This document shows positions 16,983-25,615 of a stretch of DNA of 64,000 nt, piece by piece (positions within the stretch are counted from its first letter, which is position 1; the number at the start of each line of letters is the position of its first letter). This DNA comes from Neorhizobium alkalisoli. Its GTDB lineage: Bacteria; Pseudomonadota; Alphaproteobacteria; Rhizobiales; Rhizobiaceae. Position numbers and translations under genes: made by a program. Under the pieces are notes generated by a model. That model did no database searches and was not told the DNA's origin. It worked only from the letters and a program-made list of their open reading frames with translations. The stretch is taken from positions 248,001-312,000 of the forward strand of contig NZ_PVBN01000006.1 of the NCBI RefSeq assembly GCF_002968635.1, given 5' to 3'.

Positions 16983-17936
16983 ATGCGCATCACCACTTCG
17001 CTGAAGACCACGTTCGCAGCTGCCGCCTCCGTGCTGGTGCTGGCAACGGGTGTCTCCGCCGCCGAACCGGAAGCGTGCGGCACGGTCCGATTCTCCGATG
17101 TCGGCTGGACCGACATCACCGCCACCACGGCGACCGCGACCGTGCTTCTGAAGGCGCTCGGTTACGAAACGGACGTCAAGGTTCTCTCCGTGCCGGTCAC
17201 CTACAGCTCGCTGAAGAACAAGGACATCGACATTTTCCTCGGCAATTGGATGCCGACCCAGGAAGCAGACGTGCGGCCCTATCTGACCGACAAGTCGGTG
17301 GAATCCTTCGGACCGAACCTCGTCGGCGCCAAATATACGCTTGCGACCAATGCCAAGGGCGCCGAACTCGGCATCAAGGATTTCAAGGACATCGCCAAGC
17401 AGAAGGATGCCCTGGACGGCAAGATCTACGGTATCGAGCCGGGCAACGACGGCAACCGGCTGATCCTCGACATGGTCGAGAAGAACACGTTCGGGCTCAA
17501 GGGTTTCGAAGTGGTGGAATCCTCTGAACAGGGCATGCTCGCGCAGGTGGCCCGCGCCGACAAGGCAGGCGATCCGGTCGTCTTTCTCGGCTGGGAACCG
17601 CATCCGATGAACGCCAATTTCAAGCTGACTTACCTGACGGGTGGCGACGACGTCTTCGGGCCGAATTTCGGCGGCGCCGAGGTCTACACCAATGTCCGCG
17701 CCGGCTTCACCGACGAATGCCCGAATGTCGGCACCTTCATCAAGAATCTGAAGTTCTCGCTGCCGATGGAGAACCAGATCATGGGCGGTATTCTGAACGA
17801 TGGCGAGGAGCCGGAAGCCGCAGCCGGCAAATGGCTGAAGGCGAATGGCGCCGCGATCGAGCCCTGGCTTGCCGGCGTCACCACCAAGGACGGCAAGCCG
17901 GGCCTCGCGGCTGTCAAGTCAGAGCTCGGCCTCTGA
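16983..17936 (+). CDS. choX: Choline ABC transporter, periplasmic choline-binding protein
   Basis: A 317-residue precursor with a signal peptide (cleavage near VSAA, about residue 26). The four aromatic residues of the choline cage are visible: Trp42 (VGWTDI), Trp89 (GNWMPT), Tyr118 (AKYTLA) and Trp204 (LGWEPH). Asp44 and Asn155 are in the right places. All six match Sinorhizobium meliloti ChoX with an offset of one, as far as I remember that structure (W43, W90, Y119, W205, D45, N156). So choline specificity, with acetylcholine as weaker ligand, is well supported. ATG 16983 has GGGGAA about 6 bases upstream. It is first of the choXWV operon, and a strong hairpin separates it from choW. Confidence 0.96.
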   Translation: MRITTSLKTTFAAAASVLVLATGVSAAEPEACGTVRFSDVGWTDITATTATATVLLKALGYETDVKVLSVPVTYSSLKNKDIDIFLGNWMPTQEADVRPYLTDKSVESFGPNLVGAKYTLATNAKGAELGIKDFKDIAKQKDALDGKIYGIEPGNDGNRLILDMVEKNTFGLKGFEVVESSEQGMLAQVARADKAGDPVVFLGWEPHPMNANFKLTYLTGGDDVFGPNFGGAEVYTNVRAGFTDECPNVGTFIKNLKFSLPMENQIMGGILNDGEEPEAAAGKWLKANGAAIEPWLAGVTTKDGKPGLAAVKSELGL

Positions 17937-17943
17937 CCTTTGA

Positions 17944-17965
17944 ACGGGCCGGCCAGCCGGCCCGT
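17944..17965 (+). terminator. Intercistronic GC-rich hairpin between choX and choW
   Basis: Perfect inverted repeat ACGGGCCGGC/GCCGGCCCGT with a CA centre, 7 bases after the choX stop, with no T-tract. It is the kind of intercistronic hairpin that protects the binding-protein message or partly attenuates the permease message in ABC operons. Confidence 0.65.
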
Positions 17966-18009
17966 CTGCCTTTCATCGAAAATTTTCTCCGGATCAGGCA
18001 GGCTTCAAC

Positions 18010-18870
18010 GTGAATTGGCTTCCCGAATGGCTCGTGGATTCCGGCGGCAAGGTGCGCCTCGGCAATTGGGCGAAGGATTTCGTCGATTGGCTGACCGCCA
18101 ACGCCGACTGGTTTTTTGACTTCTTATCGGACGTACTCTCGGCGGTCATCGATGCGATGCTGTTCGTGCTGCAATGGCCGAACCCTTATGCGTTGATCGC
18201 GGTGTTCACGGCGCTCGCTTGGTGGCTGCGCCGCTCGGTCGGCGTCACGCTCTTCACCGTTCTGGGGCTGCTCATCATCTACAACCAGGGCTACTGGAAG
18301 GAAACGACCGAGACGCTGGCGCTGGTGCTCGCCTCGACCGCGGTCAGCATGGCGGTCGGCATACCGCTCGGCATCGCCGCCGCCCGCCGGGCCTGGGTCT
18401 ATGAGGTGATGCGGCCGATCCTCGACCTGATGCAGACGATCCCGACCTTCGTCTATCTGATCCCGGCGCTGATTCTCTTCGGTCTCGGCATGGTTCCGGG
18501 CCTGATCGCCACGGTCATATTCGCGATCCCGGCGCCGATCCGCCTCACCCGCCTCGGTATCGTCTCCACCCCCGACGCGCTTACCGAAGCCGCCGTCGCC
18601 TTCGGCGCGACGCCGGGCCAGGTGCTGCGCAAGGTCGAGCTGCCCTTTGCAATGCCGCAGATCATGGCCGGCCTCACCCAGACGATCATGCTGTCGCTCT
18701 CGATGGTGGTGATCGCGGCGCTGGTCGGCGCCAACGGCCTCGGCGTGCCGGTCGTCCGGGCGCTCAATACCGTCAATATCGCCCGTGGCTTCGAAGCCGG
18801 GCTCTGCATCGTCATCCTGGCGATCATCCTCGACCGAATATTCCGCAGCTCGACGGGAGACGGCGCATGA
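18010..18870 (+). CDS. choW: Choline ABC transporter permease
   Basis: A 286-residue inner-membrane permease of the OpuA/ProW class. After an amphipathic N-terminal part (about residues 1-50) there are about six transmembrane helices. The binding-protein-dependent transport signature (EAAVAFGATPGQVLRKVELPFA, about residues 197-218) contacts ChoV. The start is GTG at 18010. The 3' end overlaps choV by four bases (ATGA), so the two are translationally coupled. It is preceded by a 73-base gap with a hairpin after choX. Confidence 0.94.
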   Translation: MNWLPEWLVDSGGKVRLGNWAKDFVDWLTANADWFFDFLSDVLSAVIDAMLFVLQWPNPYALIAVFTALAWWLRRSVGVTLFTVLGLLIIYNQGYWKETTETLALVLASTAVSMAVGIPLGIAAARRAWVYEVMRPILDLMQTIPTFVYLIPALILFGLGMVPGLIATVIFAIPAPIRLTRLGIVSTPDALTEAAVAFGATPGQVLRKVELPFAMPQIMAGLTQTIMLSLSMVVIAALVGANGLGVPVVRALNTVNIARGFEAGLCIVILAIILDRIFRSSTGDGA

Positions 18871-19961
18871 CAGAGATGACAGCCCGACCGACAGGGCATC
18901 CCGATGCTCCGAATGACTGCGTCGTCTTCGACCGGGTCGACATCATCTTCGGCGACAATCCGGAGCGTGCGCTGTCGATGGTCGATCAGGGCAAGACCCG
19001 CGACGAGATCAGCGCCGCAACCGGCATCGTCCTCGGCGTCGCCAATGCCTCGCTGACGATCCACGAGGGCGAGATCCTCGTGCTGATGGGCCTGTCGGGC
19101 TCCGGCAAATCGACGCTGCTGCGCGCCGTCAACGGCCTCGCCCCGGTGGTGCGCGGCGGCGTGAAGGTCGCCACCCCTTCGGGTCCGGTCGATCCGTACA
19201 CGGCGAGCCCGAAAGCGCTGCGGGATCTGCGCATGCACACGGTCTCCATGGTCTTCCAGCAATTCGGCCTGCTTCCCTGGCGCACCGTCTCGGAAAATGT
19301 CGGTTTCGGCCTCGAACTGGCCGGCGTGGCGGAGGCCGAGCGCAAGAAGCGGGTCGATGAGCAGCTCGAACTGGTCAATCTGACCAAATGGGCCGACCGC
19401 AAGGTGGGCGAGCTTTCCGGCGGCATGCAGCAGCGCGTCGGCCTTGCCCGTGCGTTTGCGACCGGCGCGCCCATTCTCCTGATGGACGAGCCCTTTTCTG
19501 CCCTCGATCCCCTGATCCGCACCCGCCTTCAGGACGAGCTTCTGGAATTCCAGCGGCGGCTCAAGAAGACCATCCTCTTCGTCAGCCACGATCTCGACGA
19601 GGCCTTCCGTATCGGCAACCGCATCGCCATCATGGAAGGCGGCCGCATCATCCAGTGCGGCACGCCGCAGGAGATCGTCCGCGCGCCGGCAGACCAGTAT
19701 GTCGCAGACTTCGTGCAGCACATGAACCCGATCAGCATGCTGACGGCGAGCGACGTGATGCGCGCGGGCGTAAACCCTGCGACCGGCTCCGGCGGCGTCT
19801 CCGCGACGGCCCGCTCCGATACCCCCCTCATCGATATCCTCGATGCGCTCTCCCGCCAGCCGGGGACGATCGGCGTCGTGGACAACGGCGCCGTCATCGG
19901 CACGATATCTGCAGACGACGTGATTGCCGGCCTCACCCGTCACCGCCGGCGAGGAGCCTGA
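18867..19961 (+). CDS. choV: Choline ABC transporter ATP-binding protein
   Basis: A 364-residue ATPase energising choline import with ChoXW. Walker A is GLSGSGKST near residue 74, the ABC signature LSGGMQQRV near 181 and Walker B ILLMDEPFSALDP near 200, followed by the SHDLDEAFRIGNR switch-His region. As in ProV/OpuAA it has an N-terminal extension before Walker A. The C-terminal region after residue 270 is short and only partly CBS-like, ending with a GVVDNGAVIGTIS segment. ATG overlaps the choW stop. An FMN-type gene follows 87 bases later and may or may not share the transcript. Confidence 0.95.
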   Translation: MTEMTARPTGHPDAPNDCVVFDRVDIIFGDNPERALSMVDQGKTRDEISAATGIVLGVANASLTIHEGEILVLMGLSGSGKSTLLRAVNGLAPVVRGGVKVATPSGPVDPYTASPKALRDLRMHTVSMVFQQFGLLPWRTVSENVGFGLELAGVAEAERKKRVDEQLELVNLTKWADRKVGELSGGMQQRVGLARAFATGAPILLMDEPFSALDPLIRTRLQDELLEFQRRLKKTILFVSHDLDEAFRIGNRIAIMEGGRIIQCGTPQEIVRAPADQYVADFVQHMNPISMLTASDVMRAGVNPATGSGGVSATARSDTPLIDILDALSRQPGTIGVVDNGAVIGTISADDVIAGLTRHRRRGA

Positions 19962-20048
19962 AAGCGGAGACGAAAAGTCCACTTTCCTGGCCCGGCCACT
20001 GGTGGTATGTCCTGCTGACTTCGCCGGCCTGCCCGCGAGGAAGACTGG

Positions 20049-20849
20049 GTGAACGAAATGCCTGACAATTCCGCAGCGGACAAGCCTGCGACAGACCGTC
20101 CTGCAACGGACCGGCCGCAGGTGCTGCGCGAGACGGACGACGATGCTCGCCGCCTCGCACGGACGCTGGTGCGGGGGGCACGTTTCATGGCGCTCGCCGT
20201 TCTCGATCCGGAAACCGGCTTTCCGTCCGTCAGCCGGACGCTGACCGGCACCGACGTCGACGGCACACCTGTTATCCTCGTCTCGGGCCTCTCCGGCCAT
20301 ACCAAAGGGCTCGTTGCCGATCCCCGCTGCTCGCTGCTCGCTGGCGAACCCGGCAAGGGCGATCCGCTCGCCCATCCGCGAATCACGCTGCAGGGCCTCG
20401 CCGAAAGCGTTGCCCGCGAAACGCCGGATCACACCCGCATCCGAAGCCGCTTTCTCGACCGGCATCCGAAAGCGGCCCTTTACGCAGATTTCCCGGATTT
20501 TCGCTTTTTCCGAATCACGCCGCAGACCGCATCGCTCAACGGCGGCTTCGGCCGTGCATACATACTGCCGGGATCCGATTTGGTGATTCCCCGGCCGGGA
20601 ATCACTTCGGACTGGCTCGAACTTCAGAAAAGTTTAGGAAGCATGACAGAGGCTGCGGAGAAATTTGCGGCAAATCTCGGAGCGGCGAGCAGCCACAATT
20701 GGCGTTTCGCCGGAGTGGATCGTGCCGGAATCAACCTTATTTCCGGGGATTTGCAACTTAGGCACGAATTTGACGAGCTTGCAGACTCACCGAAGATAGT
20801 ATTTGAATATATTTTTGCCACAACTAAAGTACAATGGTCGGTTACCTGA
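20049..20849 (+). CDS. HugZ-like pyridoxamine-phosphate-oxidase-fold protein
   Basis: A 266-residue cytoplasmic protein with an N-terminal split-barrel FMN/haem domain (about residues 28-165) and a C-terminal DUF2470-like part. This is the domain order of HugZ haem-degrading proteins. Visible motifs are RGARFMALAVLDPETGFPSVSRT and the region TKGLVADPRCSLL. The start is GTG 20049 or ATG 20058; the short Asp/Pro repeat (ATDRPATDRP) near residue 14 is low complexity. A role in haem or iron use fits the TonB receptor 10 kb away, but no IRO box is seen just upstream. A flavin oxidase function is the alternative. Confidence 0.78.
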   Translation: MNEMPDNSAADKPATDRPATDRPQVLRETDDDARRLARTLVRGARFMALAVLDPETGFPSVSRTLTGTDVDGTPVILVSGLSGHTKGLVADPRCSLLAGEPGKGDPLAHPRITLQGLAESVARETPDHTRIRSRFLDRHPKAALYADFPDFRFFRITPQTASLNGGFGRAYILPGSDLVIPRPGITSDWLELQKSLGSMTEAAEKFAANLGAASSHNWRFAGVDRAGINLISGDLQLRHEFDELADSPKIVFEYIFATTKVQWSVT

Positions 20850-20851
20850 AA

Positions 20852-20867
20852 TTTAGGGATATACAAT
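20852..20867 (+). promoter_or_regulatory. Candidate NolR box 1
   Basis: TTTAG-N9-AT fits the published NolR consensus (A/T)TTAG-N9-A(T/A), as I recall it. It lies 93 bases upstream of the NolR-like gene. The consensus is degenerate, so a single match is weak. Confidence 0.4.
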
Positions 20868-20934
20868 CCCTTTTGCTCGTTGTTAATTTTTGCCCTAGGG
20901 ACGAGGGGCGATTATTTTTTGGGCGGGAAGCCGC

Positions 20935-20950
20935 TTTAGATCGAGGGGAA
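20935..20950 (+). promoter_or_regulatory. Candidate NolR box 2
   Basis: TTTAG-N9-AA, second match to the NolR consensus, ending 10 bases before the ATG of the NolR-like gene, where binding could block transcription or translation start. Two matches within 100 bases fit autoregulation. Confidence 0.42.
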
Positions 20951-20959
20951 TTGTAGCTG

Positions 20960-21280
20960 ATGGATACGATGGCGCTATCTGAGCACTCCACCGCCGCGGC
21001 AGGCTTGTTGTCTGCCATGGCCAATCCGAAGCGGCTGATGATCCTGTGCTGCCTGGTCAAAGGCGAGGTAGCCGTTGGCGCGCTCGCTTCCCAGGTCGGG
21101 CTCAGCCAGTCAGCGCTGTCTCAACATCTCTCCAAACTGCGTGCGCAGAAATTGGTGAAGACCCGCCGTGACGCACAGACCATTTATTATTCCAGTTCGT
21201 CGGAATCGGTGATCAAGGTTCTTGAGACGCTGGAAGACATCTATTGCGTGCCGGCCCAAAAGACGTCGGCAGCCGCTTGA
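20960..21280 (+). CDS. nolR: NolR-like ArsR-family transcriptional regulator
   Basis: A 106-residue winged helix-turn-helix protein. From SAMANPKRL to TIYYSSSSES it follows Sinorhizobium NolR closely, including the recognition helix LSQSALSQHLSKLRAQ and the RRDAQTIYYSS wing. In rhizobia NolR represses nodulation and other genes and its own gene. No metal-binding CxC typical of ArsR metal sensors is present. ATG 20960 has GGGGAA about 10 bases upstream. Two candidate NolR boxes lie in its promoter and a strong hairpin follows the stop. The orthology is from memory of the NolR sequence; a paralogue cannot be excluded. Confidence 0.82.
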   Translation: MDTMALSEHSTAAAGLLSAMANPKRLMILCCLVKGEVAVGALASQVGLSQSALSQHLSKLRAQKLVKTRRDAQTIYYSSSSESVIKVLETLEDIYCVPAQKTSAAA

Positions 21281-21316
21281 GTTTGACAGCGCGGACATGA
21301 CGTCTTCGCTGCTTGG

Positions 21317-21351
21317 GCCCAGCCTCCGGCATGCATCGCCGGAGGCTGGGC
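21317..21351 (+). terminator. Terminator after the NolR-like gene
   Basis: Perfect 14-base arms GCCCAGCCTCCGGC/GCCGGAGGCTGGGC with a 7-base loop, 37 bases after the stop codon. The tail is TCTCCAGTTT, T-poor, so termination may be Rho-assisted. Confidence 0.65.
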
Positions 21352-21518
21352 TCTCCAGTTTGCCGGCTTCATCTCTTCCCTTCCCTTCCCTGTTGCTCCG
21401 CTGAATGCGGTTGACGACTCCGCTTGCCCTGATAATTTGACCATGCAGTCAAAACTTGGCGCTGAGCCGCCGACCGGGAAATGGCCACCTGACGATCCGA
21501 ATGGCCATGGAGAGCCGC

Positions 21519-22847
21519 ATGTCGAACCGCCTGAATACCACGCCCAATGACCTCAGGGCGTTCTGGATGCCGTTCACGGCAAACCGCCAGTTCAAGAAGG
21601 AACCCCGTCTTTTCGTGAGTGCCAAGGATATGCACTACACGACCCATGACGGCCGTCAGGTGCTCGATGCGACCGCCGGCCTCTGGTGCGTCAATGCCGG
21701 CCACTGCCGGCCGAAGATCACCGAGGCGATCCGCGAACAGGCAGGCGAACTGGACTATGCGCCGGCCTTCCAGCTCGGCCATCCGAAGGCCTTCGAGCTC
21801 GCGAACCGCCTGGTCGACATTGCGCCGGAGGGCATCAATCACGTTCTCTATACCAATTCGGGCTCCGAATCGGTTGATACGGCGCTGAAGGTGGCGCTCG
21901 CCTATCATCGCGCCAAGGGCAACGGTTCGCGCTTCCGCCTGATCGGCCGCGAGCGGGGCTATCACGGCGTCAATTTCGGCGGCATTTCGGTCGGTGGCAT
22001 CGTCGCCAACCGCAAGATGTTCGGCACGCTGCTGACCGGCGTCGACCACATGCCGCACACCCACCTCCCCGGCAAGAACGCCTTCACCCGCGGCGAGCCG
22101 GAACATGGCGGCGATCTGGCGACCGAGCTGGAGCGCATCGTGACACTTCACGATGCCTCGACCATTGCGGCCGTCATCGTCGAGCCGGTCGCCGGCTCGA
22201 CGGGTGTCCTGATCCCGCCGAAGGGTTATCTCCAGAAGCTTCGCGATATCTGCACCAAGCACGGCATCCTGCTGATCTTCGACGAGGTCATCACCGGCTT
22301 CGGCCGCATGGGCACCCCGTTCGCGGCCCAGTATTACGGCGTGACGCCCGACATCATCACCACCGCCAAGGGCCTCACCAACGGCGTCATCCCGATGGGT
22401 GCGGTCCTGGTGACCTCGGAAATCCACGACACGTTCATGAACGGTCCGGAACATCTGATCGAGTTCTTCCACGGCTACACCTATTCGGGCAATCCGATCG
22501 CGTCGGCCGCAGGCCTGGCGACGCTTGAGACCTACAAGGAAGAAGGCCTGTTCGACCGCGCTCGCGACATCGCACCTTACTGGGAAGAGGCGCTGCACTC
22601 GCTGAAGGATGTCCCGAACGTCATCGATATCCGCAATATCGGGCTGATCGGCGCGATCGAGCTCGACCCGATTGCAGGCGAGCCCACCAAGCGCGCCTTC
22701 TCGGCCTTCCTGAAGGCCTACGAGAATGGTCTGCTGATCCGCACCACGGGCGACACCATCGCCATGTCGCCGCCGCTGATCGTCGAGAAGCACCACATCG
22801 ACGAAATCGTCGGCAAGCTGCGAGAAATCCTGACGACCGGCGTCTGA
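21519..22847 (+). CDS. Omega-amino acid:pyruvate aminotransferase (class III, PLP)
   Basis: A 442-residue class III aminotransferase that most resembles beta-alanine/omega-amino acid:pyruvate aminotransferases. The PLP-binding Lys is Lys284 in TTAKGLTNG, preceded by the LIFDEVITGFGRMG Asp motif; NSGSESVDTALK is the phosphate-binding region. Length matches the family (about 440). ATG 21519 (MSNRLNTTP) is preceded by GGAGAG at 7 bases; in-frame upstream ATG 21501 is less likely. It stands alone, with an excellent terminator 16 bases downstream. Substrate could be beta-alanine, GABA or an amine; sequence alone does not decide. Confidence 0.9.
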   Translation: MSNRLNTTPNDLRAFWMPFTANRQFKKEPRLFVSAKDMHYTTHDGRQVLDATAGLWCVNAGHCRPKITEAIREQAGELDYAPAFQLGHPKAFELANRLVDIAPEGINHVLYTNSGSESVDTALKVALAYHRAKGNGSRFRLIGRERGYHGVNFGGISVGGIVANRKMFGTLLTGVDHMPHTHLPGKNAFTRGEPEHGGDLATELERIVTLHDASTIAAVIVEPVAGSTGVLIPPKGYLQKLRDICTKHGILLIFDEVITGFGRMGTPFAAQYYGVTPDIITTAKGLTNGVIPMGAVLVTSEIHDTFMNGPEHLIEFFHGYTYSGNPIASAAGLATLETYKEEGLFDRARDIAPYWEEALHSLKDVPNVIDIRNIGLIGAIELDPIAGEPTKRAFSAFLKAYENGLLIRTTGDTIAMSPPLIVEKHHIDEIVGKLREILTTGV

Positions 22848-22862
22848 GCACATAGTGATCTC

Positions 22863-22898
22863 AAACCGCTCGCAACACGAATGTTGCGAGCGGTTTTT
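22863..22898 (+). terminator. Intrinsic terminator after the aminotransferase
   Basis: Arms ACCGCTCGCAACA/TGTTGCGAGCGGT (13 bp, extendable by AA/TT) with loop CGAA and a TTTTT tail, 16 bases after the stop codon. It is the clearest textbook terminator in the window. Confidence 0.93.
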
Positions 22899-23010
22899 CT
22901 TTGCCGGAAATATCTTCCTGAAGCATTCTGCAGCTCGACAGTTGCGGAAGAAGTTTCCGCGAGTCGTTCGCAAATCATCGCTTTGATCGAGATCTTACGG
23001 GAGGAATTCG

Positions 23011-23400
23011 ATGCGTTTTATCAATCCCATCCCTTTCGTCCGTGACATCGATCGGTCCAGGGAGTTTTACAACAAGAGGCTCGGTCTGAAGATATTGGAG
23101 GATTTTGGAAACTTCGTGCTTTTTGAAACGGGCTTTGCGATCCACGAGGGAACTTCCCTTGAACAGACAATCTGGGGGGAAGCATCTGGCACGGAGGAGC
23201 CCTATGGGCGAAGAAATCTGCTGTTGTATTTCGAACATGAGGACATTGAAGCGGCCTTCGAAATCATCGCACCGCATGTGGAGCTGATACATCCCATTGA
23301 GCGGCAAGCATGGGGGCAGCGGGTGTTCCGTTTTCTTGATCCGGACGGGTACGCTATAGAGATCGGAGAGCCGCAAAATCTCGGACCTTCAGGAAATTAG
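23011..23400 (+). CDS. VOC/glyoxalase-fold protein
   Basis: A 129-residue protein of the vicinal oxygen chelate superfamily. The paired beta-alpha-beta-beta-beta modules are visible: IPFVRDIDRSREFYNKRLGL at the start, and RVFRFLDPDGYAIEIGE, the second-module glyoxalase signature with the metal-ligand Glu, near residue 118. The N-terminal ligand His or Gln is not obvious. It may be a dioxygenase-like, resistance or lyase member; substrate is unknown. GGAGG precedes the ATG by 6 bases. It is convergent with the next gene, only 7 bases apart. Confidence 0.82.
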   Translation: MRFINPIPFVRDIDRSREFYNKRLGLKILEDFGNFVLFETGFAIHEGTSLEQTIWGEASGTEEPYGRRNLLLYFEHEDIEAAFEIIAPHVELIHPIERQAWGQRVFRFLDPDGYAIEIGEPQNLGPSGN

Positions 23401-23407
23401 CACAAGC

Positions 23408-24349
23408 CTAAGGGGACGGCTCGACCCGCATGTCCGCAATGATCCCGGCGATCGCCGCCTGGCGTTTTTTGGCAAGGTCCGAGCCGTCGGCCGCAAAATA
23501 GTTCATCAGTACGGGTACTTTCTCCGCCAGCGTATAGGCGCTGACGCCTGAAACGGCGATCTTTCCGCCTTCCCGCAGGGCCCGCTGCCCCAGATAGACG
23601 CCGCGGTCGTCACGTCCGAAAAAGGGCGTTCCGGCGACTGGCGGTTCCTGCCAGAACTGCGGTGTGAGCGGTTCCCTTTTCTCGTAACGCGTCTGCAGAA
23701 GATCGAGGAAAGGAACCAGGCTCTCCGGCAGCGGCTCCTTGCCGCTATGAAACCGCATCACCGAGAAGATATGCTTGGGCCGGGTTTCGCGACCCGTTTC
23801 GGAAGCCTTGAGCGACTCGCAGTCGATATCCAGCGACTTCAGTTCGGCGGCCCGTTGCGGCGGCGGGGTCAACACCTGCCAGACTTTTTCATGATAGCCG
23901 CCGCGTTTCGGATCGATCGGGCAAAAACCCTCCGGCACCTTGATGCCGATCTTCAAGCCGCCGAGATCGATGATACGCGCCTGCGCATCATGTGCATCCG
24001 GCAAAGCCTTCGTCGGATCGGGAATGAACGTCGACTCGAATTCCAGCTTCCCATTGACCTTGTAAGGGCTGCACCGCCGCACCGCCCGTATGGCCGATTG
24101 GGCGAAAGCCTGGTTGATGGCACCCTCACCCCGGCTTTTGATCACCGGATCCCCATCGAGGCTGCCATCGGCCTTCAGTTTGAAAGCAATGATCGCCGGC
24201 TTGTCGGCGCCCGACGGCGCGGACCAGCAGCGAACGATCTGCGCCTCGAAAGGCAGCTCTTCGTCAGGAGCCGCGGGCTGGGCCGCATGAGCGCAAGCTG
24301 CGGCGGACACGAGCCAAAGCGCGCCGGCGAGAAATAGACTATGCCGCAT
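23408..24349 (-). CDS. Exported protein with TonB/TolA C-terminal-like domain
   Basis: A 313-residue protein with a signal peptide (about residues 1-22, cleavage after AHA). The segment IIAFKLKADGSLDGDPVIKSRG through AIRAVRRCSPYKVNG (about residues 50-110) looks like the TonB/TolA C-terminal fold. The remaining 200 residues show no known motif. GGGGTGG lies about 6 bases upstream of ATG 24349. The protein is probably periplasmic or surface-associated; a role in envelope integrity is only a guess from the fold. It converges with the VOC gene, and upstream lies the chloroperoxidase gene on the same strand. Confidence 0.68.
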   Translation of the reverse strand: MRHSLFLAGALWLVSAAACAHAAQPAAPDEELPFEAQIVRCWSAPSGADKPAIIAFKLKADGSLDGDPVIKSRGEGAINQAFAQSAIRAVRRCSPYKVNGKLEFESTFIPDPTKALPDAHDAQARIIDLGGLKIGIKVPEGFCPIDPKRGGYHEKVWQVLTPPPQRAAELKSLDIDCESLKASETGRETRPKHIFSVMRFHSGKEPLPESLVPFLDLLQTRYEKREPLTPQFWQEPPVAGTPFFGRDDRGVYLGQRALREGGKIAVSGVSAYTLAEKVPVLMNYFAADGSDLAKKRQAAIAGIIADMRVEPSP

Positions 24350-24462
24350 GAAACCACCCCGTCCTGTGACCGGCCGGCAGGCAAGCACGGCCGCCGGCGT
24401 CGTCCCGAAAGCTAGGGTCAGGAGGCATCGCTTCAAGTCCGCAAACAACAACTTCAACGGCA

Positions 24463-24484
24463 AAGGCGGCCCTGCGGCCGCCTT
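24463..24484 (-). terminator. Hairpin after the chloroperoxidase-type gene
   Basis: Arms AAGGCGGCC/GGCCGCCTT with loop CTGC, 39 bases beyond the hydrolase stop codon. Only a short T-run follows on the minus strand, while CTTTTCC follows on the plus strand. It may serve either strand. Confidence 0.5.
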
Positions 24485-24522
24485 CTTTTCCAATCATCCG
24501 GGCGCAGCCGGGAATTGCCTTC

Positions 24523-25500
24523 TCAGGCCTTGAAGAATGCCAGGAGGTCGGCGTTGATCACGTCGGCATGGGTGGTCGCCATGCCATGCGGAAGGCCTTC
24601 GTAAACCTTCAGCGTCCCGTTCTTCAGGAGCTTGATGGCAAGGTGCGCCGAGTCGGCGATCGGCACGATCTGGTCGTCATCGCCATGCATGACGAGAACC
24701 GGCACGTCGACCGTCTTGAGGTCTTCGGTGAAGTCGGTTTCCGAAAACGCCTTGATGCAATCGTAATGGGCCTTGGTACCGCCCATCATGCCCTGTCGCC
24801 ACCAGTTGCGGATTGCCCCTTCCGAGACCTGTGCACCCGGCCGATTGAAGCCGAAGAACGGGCCGGTCGGGATGTCCAGGAAGAACTGGGCCCGGTTTGC
24901 GAGCAGCGCCGACCGGAACCCGTCGAAGACCTCGATGGGCAGGCCGCCGGGATTCTTGTCGGATTTGACCATGATCGGCGGCACGGCGCCGATGAGGACG
25001 GCTTTGGCAACCCGGCCACGATCGCCGTATTGGGCGACGTAACGGGCGACTTCGCCGCCGCCGGTCGAATGGCCGACATGGATGGCGTCCTTGAGATCGA
25101 GATGCTCGGCCAGTTCGGCGACGTCGGCTGCATAGGTATCCATCTCGTTGCCGGTCGCCGTCTGGGTCGAGCGGCCGTGGCCGCGGCGGTCATGAGCGAT
25201 CACGCGAAACCCCTGATGCAGAAAGAACAGCATCTGGGCATCCCAGTCGTCGGCGCTGAGCGGCCAGCCGTGATGGAAGACGATCGGCTGGGCGTCCTTC
25301 GAGCCCCATTCCTTGTAGAAGATCTCGGTGCCGTCCTTGGTGGTGATGAAACTGCTGGTCATGGTCTTCTTGTCCTCATGGGTTGGTTGCGTGGATGCAT
25401 GAGCGATCTGGATGAAGGGCGAAACGGTTGTGGCCGCCGCGACAATCAACCCGGCCTTCATCGCATTCCGACGTGTCGTCCAGATGATTGCAGCGCTCAT
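24523..25500 (-). CDS. Tat-exported alpha/beta hydrolase, non-haem chloroperoxidase type
   Basis: A 325-residue alpha/beta hydrolase. The catalytic part starts at [20 protein letters not shown] (about residue 47). It shows the nucleophile elbow GHSTGGGE (Ser145), acid in [10 protein letters not shown] (about Asp275) and His305 in [10 protein letters not shown], as in cofactor-free chloroperoxidases/perhydrolases. An N-terminal extension holds twin arginines ([11 protein letters not shown], Arg10-Arg11), a hydrophobic stretch and cleavage after AHA, so export by Tat is likely. ATG 25500 has GGAGAG 6 bases upstream. The gene is divergent from an OhrR-type regulator with one 27-base operator in front of each gene. 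This resembles the peroxide-inducible cpo locus I recall from S. meliloti. Peroxidase activity itself is unproven. Confidence 0.85.
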   Translation of the reverse strand: MSAAIIWTTRRNAMKAGLIVAAATTVSPFIQIAHASTQPTHEDKKTMTSSFITTKDGTEIFYKEWGSKDAQPIVFHHGWPLSADDWDAQMLFFLHQGFRVIAHDRRGHGRSTQTATGNEMDTYAADVAELAEHLDLKDAIHVGHSTGGGEVARYVAQYGDRGRVAKAVLIGAVPPIMVKSDKNPGGLPIEVFDGFRSALLANRAQFFLDIPTGPFFGFNRPGAQVSEGAIRNWWRQGMMGGTKAHYDCIKAFSETDFTEDLKTVDVPVLVMHGDDDQIVPIADSAHLAIKLLKNGTLKVYEGLPHGMATTHADVINADLLAFFKA

Positions 25501-25517
25501 TATGTCTCTCCATTTAT

Positions 25518-25544
25518 TTATCGCGATATTTATTTTCGCGATAA
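25518..25544. promoter_or_regulatory. OhrR-type operator 1
   Basis: Inverted repeat TTATCGCGA-N9-TCGCGATAA, perfect 9-base arms, 18 bases upstream of the hydrolase start. A second copy sits in front of the regulator gene. The AT/CG alternation and size fit a MarR/OhrR dimer site. Confidence 0.8.
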
Positions 25545-25588
25545 GCATCCTCATAAAGCGGCGTCCGGCGCCTGTCCAGCAAAAAAGA

Positions 25589-25615
25589 TTATCGCGATAC
25601 ATTTTTTCGTGATAT
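25589..25615. promoter_or_regulatory. OhrR-type operator 2
   Basis: TTATCGCGA-N9-TCGTGATAT, the same design as operator 1 with two mismatches in the right arm, 30 bases upstream of the regulator start. The two sites are 71 bases apart start to start, each close to one gene of the divergent pair. Confidence 0.75.

Noticed and set aside
18453..20465. A 670-codon open frame on the minus strand across choW, choV and the HugZ-like gene
   Set aside because: It spans three well-supported plus-strand genes and their gaps; composition is that of an antisense frame without any domain.
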